Below are positions 51,444 through 56,933 of a DNA stretch of 56,933 bases, one piece after another. A program made the translations under genes and the position numbers. The DNA comes from DATJPD01 sp036394195. Its GTDB lineage: Bacteria > Pseudomonadota > Alphaproteobacteria > CACIAM-22H2. The notes beneath the pieces are model-generated. The model was not told the origin of the DNA, searched no databases, and saw nothing but the letters and a program-made list of their open reading frames with translations. Position 1 is the stretch's first letter. Each line of letters opens with the position of its first letter. The DNA is taken from positions 1 to 56,933 of the forward strand of contig DASWFO010000158.1 in NCBI GenBank assembly GCA_036394195.1, given 5' to 3'.

Positions 51444-52314
51444 CTCGGCCCTCCTCCTCCAGTTCCTGATCAGCGGCATCGGCGTCGGCTGCGTGTACGG
51501 CCTGATCGGCATCGGCTTCTGCGTCATCTACAACGCAAGCGGCATCGTCAACTTCGCCCAAGGCGGCTTCGTGATGCTGGGCGGAATGATCACCTACGTC
51601 CTGCACGCCCGGTCCGGACTGTCGCTCCTGCCGGCCGCTCTGGCCGCCGTTCTCATCGTCGCTGCTCTCGGCTTGGTCGTCGATCGCCTCGTCGTCCGCC
51701 CTTTATGGAACCGCGGCGCCACTACGTTCGTGATGATCCTGGCCACCCTCGCGGTGCAGATCGTCATGGAACGCGCAACCTTGATCCTAATGGGCGACTC
51801 ACCGAAATCGTTGCCGAGCTTCACCGAAGGCGGCCCGTTGCGGCTGGGGGCGGTCGCGGTCAACCTGCAGCTCCTGTGGATCGTCGCCATCTCGCTGCTG
51901 CTGATCGCAGCCCTGGCGCTGTTCTTCAACCGCACCAAGACCGGCCGTGCCATGCGCGCCTGCGCGGTCAATCCACAGGCGGCGATGCTGCTGGGCGTGC
52001 CGGTGTCGCGCATGTTGGCCTATGCGTTCTCGATCAGCGCCGGGCTCGGCGCGGTGGCCGGTATCCTGATCACGCCGACCCAATTCGTGGCCTATAACCT
52101 CGGCGTGCCGTTCGCGATCAGCGGCTTCATCGCCGCGATCGTCGGCGGATTCGGCAATCCCCTCGGCGCGTTCCTGGGCGGCATTCTGCTCGGCGTCGCG
52201 CAGTCGCTCGCCATCGTCGTCGTGGGCGCCGGCTATAAGAATGTGGTGGCGCTGTCGATTTTGCTGATTTTCCTGCTCGTGCGCCCCGCGGGCTTGCTCG
52301 GCGGCAAGGCTTGA
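51436..52314 (+). CDS. livH: Liv-type ABC permease (LivH-like)
   Basis: A 292-residue membrane protein of about eight helices. LISGIGVGCVYGLIGIGFCVIYNASGIVNFAQGGFVMLGGM is the LivH opening, and RTKTGRAMRACAVNPQAAMLLGVPVSRMLAYAFSISAGLGAVAGIL is the ATPase-coupling region and following helix. ATG 51436 overlaps LivG by 8 bases. It completes a five-part importer. Confidence 0.93.
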   Translation: MLSSALLLQFLISGIGVGCVYGLIGIGFCVIYNASGIVNFAQGGFVMLGGMITYVLHARSGLSLLPAALAAVLIVAALGLVVDRLVVRPLWNRGATTFVMILATLAVQIVMERATLILMGDSPKSLPSFTEGGPLRLGAVAVNLQLLWIVAISLLLIAALALFFNRTKTGRAMRACAVNPQAAMLLGVPVSRMLAYAFSISAGLGAVAGILITPTQFVAYNLGVPFAISGFIAAIVGGFGNPLGAFLGGILLGVAQSLAIVVVGAGYKNVVALSILLIFLLVRPAGLLGGKA

Positions 52315-52366
52315 CGCTCCGGCGCCGGGTTTTCGATCCAGAGAGACAAAGACGAGGGAGAGAGCG

Positions 52367-52702
52367 ATGAACATCCATCACGTCGACTGGAACAAGCTCC
52401 CGTGGGAGAAGGTGCGCGAAGGCGTGGAGCGCAAGGCGTTCTCCGGGGATGGCGCCACGGTGGCTCTCAACCGGCTGATGCCCGGCCATGAGCCCAGGCC
52501 GCACGATCATCCGCATGAGCAGATCGTTTACATCCTGAGCGGCCAGATCGATTTCCACATTGGCGATACCGTGACCCGGCTGGGAGCCGGCGGTCTGCTC
52601 GTCGTGCCACCGAACGCGCGCCATTGGGGCGTGGTGGTCGGCGACGAGCCGGTGCTGAACCTCGACGTGTTCACGCCGAAACGGGCGGAATACGCGGCCT
52701 GA
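52367..52702 (+). CDS. Cupin-domain protein
   Basis: A 111-residue single cupin barrel. Motif one is PHDHPHEQIVYILSGQIDFHIG, motif two PPNARHWGVV; the His residues and the Glu give a metal site. The likely role is a small dioxygenase, isomerase or sensor in the pathway of the imported compound. GGGAGAG stands before the ATG, 52 bases after livH, so it ends the operon. Confidence 0.87.
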   Translation: MNIHHVDWNKLPWEKVREGVERKAFSGDGATVALNRLMPGHEPRPHDHPHEQIVYILSGQIDFHIGDTVTRLGAGGLLVVPPNARHWGVVVGDEPVLNLDVFTPKRAEYAA

Positions 52703-52736
52703 TCTCAGGGAACGCCGCCCGCGGAGACGCGCGGAT

Positions 52737-53312
52737 CTAGTTCGGCAGCGCCGTCGCGTTCAGCTCGGCGATGATCCGGTGCAGGAACTCGACCTGGGTC
52801 GACAGCGCCATGTTGAGCTCATCGGGCGAGGTTACGGTGATCGCGAAGCCCTGCATCTCGAAGCAGTCGGCGGCGGTCTCGCATTCCGCGTCCGGCAGGG
52901 TTTCCGGATCGACCAGCAGCACGAACGGTACCAGCGACCACCACGGCGCATCGCTGGTGCGGGTGAAGATCGTCGCCGACACCTTGTCGCCGAGCGGAAA
53001 CAGCACCATCACCTCGTCGAGGCGGGCTTCGCCGTGCTCGTATTCGAAATGGACGGTGCATCCGGGCTCGGGCACCCGATATCTTCCGGACGCGACCAAC
53101 TCCTCGAGGTCGCCGTCCGATACCTGGCCGAGCGCCGTCGGGATCTGGCCAAGGTCGTAAGCCGGAAGTTCCGTGAGACTTTTGATGGCGAGATGAGCGA
53201 GTTTTGACACACCACGCTCATCTTCGATCCGACACTGGCCGCCGGGGCACCAGTACCTCACCCGGGCCGAAGATATCGCGGCAGCGAGATCGTCGAACGA
53301 ATATTCGGCCAT
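52737..53312 (-). CDS. Conserved-looking protein of unknown function
   Basis: A 191-residue acidic cytoplasmic protein with regular secondary-structure pattern. Residues near the N-terminus are YSFDDLAAAISSARVRYWCPG; the middle DGDLEELVASGRYRVPEPGCTVHFEYEHGEARLDEVMVLFPLGD suggests a beta sheet; the end VEFLHRIIAELNATALPN is a helix. No signal peptide. I recognise no family. It is convergent with the cupin gene and divergent from the PAS-domain gene. Confidence 0.65.
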   Translation of the reverse strand: MAEYSFDDLAAAISSARVRYWCPGGQCRIEDERGVSKLAHLAIKSLTELPAYDLGQIPTALGQVSDGDLEELVASGRYRVPEPGCTVHFEYEHGEARLDEVMVLFPLGDKVSATIFTRTSDAPWWSLVPFVLLVDPETLPDAECETAADCFEMQGFAITVTSPDELNMALSTQVEFLHRIIAELNATALPN

Positions 53313-53429
53313 GAGTCATAGCTGGTGACTCCGCCGCGGAAAGCAACTCGGCTCCGCGGCGCGAGCCGGGGGCGCCCCTGTATTGTCACAGCCCCCTGGT
53401 CTATAAGGGGATCGGGGGTATTGGCATCC

Positions 53430-53996
53430 ATGCCGCTCGTTTTTCCCCATTACACACGGGGCCGGCGCCGCACGACGCGCAATCCGTGGCGCGCCTCGGA
53501 GACCGAGCCGGTCGTGGTCTCGGGAATCGCCTCGATTTTCGAGCAGAACCCCTCGCCCAAAATCCGCCAGCTGCTGCATTACTGGGTCAAGATCAAGGCG
53601 GCGGGCCGGATGCCGACGCGCGAGATCATCGACGTGTTCCAGGTCTCGGGCCTGCTGCCCTATGTGTGGCTGATTGACGTTGTGCGCACGCCCCATCTGC
53701 GCTTCCGCTTCGGCCTGATCAAAACGCACATGCACCGCGTCACGGCGGCGGAGACATCGGCCCGCTATGTCGACGACGTCGAGCCCAAGGCCGACACGCG
53801 GATGCTATGCGATTATTTCCGCCGGGTCGCGACCGAGGAGCGGCCCCTGTTCCGCCGCGGCCGCCCGATCCTGCCGTGGCGCAGCCACTTCCCGCTGCAG
53901 CAGAGCCTGTACCTGCCGCTGGCCGACAAGGCCTTCCAGGTCGACGCCATCCTCGCGATCTCGCTGTTCCGCGATTCCAAGGGCCAGTGGCACTAG
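53430..53996 (+). CDS. PAS-domain protein (PAS_5/DUF1457 type)
   Basis: A 188-residue protein mostly made of one PAS_5-like sensory domain. Typical features are PKIRQLLHYWVKIKAAGRMPTREIIDVFQVSGLLPYVWLIDV, the LRFRFGLIKT sheet, and the end FHFPLQQSLYLPLADKAFQVD-like segment. No output domain is attached. I place the start at ATG 53430 (MPLVFPHY); an in-frame TTG lies 9 bases upstream. Ligand and target are unknown. Confidence 0.8.
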   Translation: MPLVFPHYTRGRRRTTRNPWRASETEPVVVSGIASIFEQNPSPKIRQLLHYWVKIKAAGRMPTREIIDVFQVSGLLPYVWLIDVVRTPHLRFRFGLIKTHMHRVTAAETSARYVDDVEPKADTRMLCDYFRRVATEERPLFRRGRPILPWRSHFPLQQSLYLPLADKAFQVDAILAISLFRDSKGQWH

Positions 53997-54005
53997 GCTG
54001 ATTGG

Positions 54006-54182
54006 CAATTCACCTCTCCCGCCGGGAGAGGTCGCGAGCGCCCCAAATCTTTTTCAGGGGGCGAAGCCCCCTGCACCCCGGGAGCGGGTGAGGGGCACCC
54101 GCGGCCAGGTGAGCGCTTTGGCTCGCCACCAGCTACCCCTCACCCGGCGCTTCGCGCCGACCTCTCCCCCCGGGAGAGGTAA
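54006..54182 (+). repeat. Palindromic dispersed repeat, copy 1
   Basis: An element of about 177 bases. It begins CACCTCTCCCGCCGGGAGAG, continues GCGAGCGCC, a short hairpin AGGGGGCGAAGCCCCCT, GGAGCGGGTGAGGGGC, then a variable middle, and ends with mirrored CCCCTCACCCGGCGCTTCGC and ACCTCTCCCCCCGGGAGAGG. The outer arms are inverted, so the RNA or DNA could fold into a long stem. Nearly the same sequence occurs at 56426. It fills the space between the PAS and MetE-like genes, which has no gene. Confidence 0.8.
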
Positions 54183-54232
54183 GTGGGATTTGACCTCATA
54201 AAACGGAACGTCGTTCTAGGGCGACCCGGATT

Positions 54233-55393
54233 TCACCGCCGCAGCCGGTCGGTGGCGATCCGCGCCCCCTCGGCCAGCGCCTTGAATTTCGCCCAGACGA
54301 TGCTGGGCACCACGATCGGCGCTCCCGTCCCGACCGTCGCAAAGCCGCAATCGGCCCCGGCGAGGACCCGCTCCCGGCCGACGATCTCGGCATAGCGGCA
54401 GATCCGCTGCGCGATCAGCCTGGGATGCTCGACGAAGTTGGTCGTCGAATCGATCACGCCCGGGATCAGGACCTTGTCGTCGGGCACGCGGATCTGCGCC
54501 AGGTCCTCCCACTCGTGCTCGTGGCGCGGATTGGCGCCTTCGAAGCTGAGCGCCTGGGGCCGGGCCATGAAGCAGATGTCGACGATCTTCGCCAGCGGGA
54601 TGTCGTGCGTGTGGGGCCCCTCGTAGTTGCCCCAGCAGACGTGCATCCGCATGCGATCCGGCGGGATCGCCGCGGTCGCCGCGTTCAGCGCCGCGACATT
54701 GCGCTCGGCGATGCGGCGGAACTCGTCGTCGGTCTTGTCGCGATACTGGTTGTTCCGCGCCGAGCCGAGGTCCGGGCAGTCGATCTGCAGGACGAAGCCG
54801 GCGTGCACGATGGCCTCGTATTCGACCTTCATCACCGCGGCCAGCGCCTCGACATAGGCGTCCTCGGTCGGGTAGTACGCGTTGATCACGAACCGGGTGA
54901 GGATGCCGGGCGAGGGTGCGGTCATGAACGCCTCGTGCGGCTTGCGCGCCGCGACCGCCGCCGCGAGGTGTGCGAGGTCGCGGTCGAGGGACGCGCGGTC
55001 GCGATAACTGAGCGGCCCGACGCAGCCGGGGAACGGCAGGCTCTTGAACCCGACCATCCGCTCGGCAAAGTCGGGGTGCTCCAGCAAGTCCCGGCCGATC
55101 ATCACCTGCCGGCCCTTCTCCGCCGCCGCCGCGTTGGGCTCGATCCCATTCACGCGGTGGCGCACATAGGTCGTATAGGACGGCTTGCTCATCTCACCGT
55201 CGCTGACGATATCGACCCCGGCGGTGACCTGCGCCGCCACGATCTCGTCGACCGATCCGGCGGCCTGGGCATCGAATGCGGCGGGATCGACCGCCCGCCC
55301 CTCCTCCTTCGCCAGGATGAGCTCGAGCATGGGCTTCGGCCGCGGCAGGCTGCCGACATGGGTGGTCAGGATTCGATCTGTACTCAGCTTCAC
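54233..55393 (-). CDS. MetE-like (cobalamin-independent methionine synthase family) protein
   Basis: A 386-residue TIM-barrel protein of the MetE C-terminal/epoxyalkane:CoM-transferase superfamily. It starts LTTHVGSLPRPK (family start), has the zinc-site residues His and Cys in MHVCWGNYEGPHTHDIPL and a third Cys in VLAGADCGFAT. The size is that of a single catalytic domain without the MetE N-terminal half, so methyl donor and substrate are probably different from methionine synthase; such proteins act on thiols in various pathways. It lies 25 bases after the TctC gene in the same direction and may be in one operon. Confidence 0.85.
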   Translation of the reverse strand: MKLSTDRILTTHVGSLPRPKPMLELILAKEEGRAVDPAAFDAQAAGSVDEIVAAQVTAGVDIVSDGEMSKPSYTTYVRHRVNGIEPNAAAAEKGRQVMIGRDLLEHPDFAERMVGFKSLPFPGCVGPLSYRDRASLDRDLAHLAAAVAARKPHEAFMTAPSPGILTRFVINAYYPTEDAYVEALAAVMKVEYEAIVHAGFVLQIDCPDLGSARNNQYRDKTDDEFRRIAERNVAALNAATAAIPPDRMRMHVCWGNYEGPHTHDIPLAKIVDICFMARPQALSFEGANPRHEHEWEDLAQIRVPDDKVLIPGVIDSTTNFVEHPRLIAQRICRYAEIVGRERVLAGADCGFATVGTGAPIVVPSIVWAKFKALAEGARIATDRLRR

Positions 55394-55418
55394 GGCGGTA
55401 TGCTCCGGGACCTGTGGA

Positions 55419-56390
55419 TCACTGCTCGGCCGACACGTCGGCCTGCCGGATCAAGGCCGTCCACTTGGCCACTTCGGCCTTAACGAAGCTCTCCGTCTCC
55501 GCCGGGGTCATGTCGAGCGGCCGGCCGCCGCTCTTGTCGAAAGTGGCGCGCGTGTCGGGCGCCTTGATCGCGCGGCCGAGCTCCGCCCGCAGCCGGTCGA
55601 CGATCGGTTGCGGCGTCTTCGCCGGCGCGAACAGGCCGAACCAGGTCTCCATCTCGAGATTGGTAACCCCAGTCTCGATGATCGTGGGGATGTCGGGCAG
55701 CAGCGGGTTGCGGCTGGCGCTGGAGATCGCCAGCGCCTTCACCTGGTGGCCGTCGATATAGCTGCGCGCCGTGGTCGTGTTGTCATAGAAGAGGTCGACC
55801 CGGCCGCTGAGCAGGTCCGTATAGACCGGCTGGGCGCCGCGGTAATTCACCTGCTCCATGGTGACGCCGGTGAGCTTCATCAGGATCGCCGCCCCGACAT
55901 GCTGGCCGCTGCCGATGCCGCCGATGGCGAGGTTGAGCTTGCCCGGATTGGCGCGCGCGTAGGCGATCACGTCCTTGAGCGTGGATTGCGGCAGGTCGCG
56001 ACGCGCGATCCAGGTATAGGAATAGCTGACGGCGAGACCCAGCGGCGTGAAATCCTCCGGGCTGTAGCCCGGCTGTTTGTACAGTCCGGCGTTCAGCGCG
56101 ATGTTGCTGAGGCCACCGACCAGCAAGGTGTAGCCGTTGGCCGGCGACTGCGCCGCCGCCTGGGTGCCGACCAGGGTGCCGGCCCCGGCGCGGTTCTCGA
56201 CAATGAAAGTCTGCCCCATCTGCGCCGTGAGCTTGTCCGCGAGAACGCGGCCCACCAGGTCGAACCCGCCGCCCGGGGTGGACGGCGCGATGATCTTCAC
56301 CGGCTTGTCGGGGTAGGTTTGCGCCGCTGCCGGTGCCGTGAGCATCGCCAGCCCAAAAGCAAGCGCATATCCCACTTTCCGCCACAACAT
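55419..56390 (-). CDS. TctC/Bug-family solute-binding protein
   Basis: A 323-residue periplasmic protein. Signal peptide MLWRKVGYALAFGLAML to APAAAQT, then YPDKPVKIIAPSTPGGGFD, ENRAGAGTLVGTQAAAQS and DYTLL-like NGYTLLVGG. ATG 56390 follows GGGAGGAACG, which decides against a longer open frame starting at 56426. It is the first gene of the pair with the MetE-like gene; the upstream space is filled with the dispersed repeat. Confidence 0.9.
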   Translation of the reverse strand: MLWRKVGYALAFGLAMLTAPAAAQTYPDKPVKIIAPSTPGGGFDLVGRVLADKLTAQMGQTFIVENRAGAGTLVGTQAAAQSPANGYTLLVGGLSNIALNAGLYKQPGYSPEDFTPLGLAVSYSYTWIARRDLPQSTLKDVIAYARANPGKLNLAIGGIGSGQHVGAAILMKLTGVTMEQVNYRGAQPVYTDLLSGRVDLFYDNTTTARSYIDGHQVKALAISSASRNPLLPDIPTIIETGVTNLEMETWFGLFAPAKTPQPIVDRLRAELGRAIKAPDTRATFDKSGGRPLDMTPAETESFVKAEVAKWTALIRQADVSAEQ

Positions 56391-56425
56391 CGTTCCTCCC
56401 CTGCGCCCGTAAAAAGCATCCACCA

Positions 56426-56617
56426 CAATTCACCTCTCCCGCCGCCGGGAGAGGTCGCGAGCGCCCCGGATCTTTTTCCGGGGGCGAAGCCCCCGGCACC
56501 CCAGGAGCGGGTGAGGGGCGCCGCTTCAGCGTCGCGACAGTTTGTCGTCACCGAGTGGCGTCGACGCTTCCCCTCACCCGGCGCTTCGCGCCGACCTCTC
56601 CCCCCGGGAGAGGTAAG
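56426..56617 (+). repeat. Palindromic dispersed repeat, copy 2
   Basis: About 192 bases, the same order of parts as copy 1: CACCTCTCCCGCC arm, GTCGCGAGCGCCCC, hairpin GGGGGCGAAGCCCCC, GGAGCGGGTGAGGGGC, a variable centre, CCCTCACCCGGCGCTTCGCG and the closing ACCTCTCCCCCCGGGAGAGG. Only the centre (about 56522-56572) differs from copy 1. It carries no coding capacity of its own. Confidence 0.82.
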
Positions 56618-56655
56618 ATCAAGCGTTAGCGCACCGGGAGCGTTATGGGAAGGCG

Positions 56656-56933
56656 TTACGCTAGGCCGCGATCGAGATGGGCCGCGACCGCCGCGACATC
56701 GGGCGGCTGCAGCATCGAGGCATGGTCGCCGGGAACCCGGTGGACCTCCAATCGGTCGCACCACCGGCGCCACGCCGGGACCGGATCGGCCCAGTGCGGG
56801 CTGTGCGTCCCGGCCTGCAGGAACAGGACCCGGCCGGGATATTTGCGCGGCTCGTACAGGTGAACCGCCCGCACATTCGCCTCGCAGATCGCGCGGCGGC
56901 GCGGCGGCAACGGCGGCAGCGCGCCGCCCATGG
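56656..56933 (-). CDS. NRPS/PKS thioesterase domain, 5' part outside the window
   Basis: The last 92 residues of a larger protein. LYEPRKYPGRVLFLQAG and RWCDRLEVHRVPGDHASMLQ are typical of C-terminal type I thioesterase domains of nonribosomal peptide or polyketide synthases, with the catalytic His in PGDHASM. Such a domain releases the finished chain. The frame is open to the window edge; the ATG at 56931 is probably an internal Met. Most of the enzyme and its pathway lie beyond the end. Confidence 0.8.
   Translation of the reverse strand, partial: MGGALPPLPPRRRAICEANVRAVHLYEPRKYPGRVLFLQAGTHSPHWADPVPAWRRWCDRLEVHRVPGDHASMLQPPDVAAVAAHLDRGLA

Overview
The window is a GC-rich chromosomal segment of an alphaproteobacterium, probably a free-living soil or water lineage near Rhodospirillales or Hyphomicrobiales. 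The strongest evidence is the minus-strand block murA - DUF2948 - hisG - hisD - UPF0262 - low-molecular-weight phosphatase - infA - maf - RNase E/G - yacG - tRNA-Phe (30733 down to 23486), an alphaproteobacterial gene order. Short-form HisG and a wealth of TctC (Bug) and Liv-type solute-binding proteins fit this. Species cannot be named from the sequence alone.

Layout. (1) 1-2021: two tandem TctC-family binding proteins, the first cut by the window edge. (2) 2040-10133: a surface-polysaccharide locus with a glycosyltransferase, a sugar C-methyltransferase, a Wzx-type flippase and all four dTDP-L-rhamnose enzymes (RmlA, B, C, D). (3) 10141-14888: a small lipoprotein, a catabolic minus-strand group (Liv-type binding protein, VOC protein, FAH-family hydrolase), an ArsR/SRPBCC pair behind a palindromic operator, and two small exported proteins.

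(4) 14916-23502: an integrated element in the 3' end of tRNA-Phe, bounded by a 24-bp direct repeat (one mismatch). It has a tyrosine integrase broken by two frameshifts next to the tRNA, a serine recombinase, small unknown genes, and two groups of abortive-infection-like genes: AbiV-like (frameshifted) + AbiGi-like + small membrane protein, and AbiJ-N-terminal-domain protein + Abi-alpha (DUF4393) protein. This defence island is the most interesting part of the window. Its base composition is visibly less GC-rich than the flanks, and several of its genes are frameshifted while the flanking genes are intact, so it is either decaying or poorly sequenced.

(5) 23486-30733: the core housekeeping block. 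(6) 30940-34334: small metabolic genes, a persulfide dioxygenase/rhodanese divergent pair and an AlkA-like glycosylase. (7) 34435-39238: a cytoplasmic-type molybdoenzyme, ferredoxin and NrfD/DmsC-like anchor matching the sulfite dehydrogenase SoeABC, followed by a CysB-like regulator and a TauD-type dioxygenase. Together these suggest a sulfide/organosulfur-to-sulfate module. A 130-bp copy of the soeC 3' end at 43109 records a past duplication or rearrangement.

(8) 43355-52702: an IclR regulator with a clear palindromic operator, a hydantoinase/oxoprolinase pair (HyuA/HyuB), a complete Liv-type ABC importer (binding protein, two ATPases, two permeases) and a cupin, read as one catabolic operon for an imported cyclic amide or related compound. 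(9) 52737-56933: an unknown gene, a PAS-domain protein, a MetE-like protein, another TctC protein and the end of an NRPS/PKS thioesterase at the window edge. Two copies of a ~180-bp palindromic dispersed repeat lie here, with a related, diverged copy inside the soe operon.
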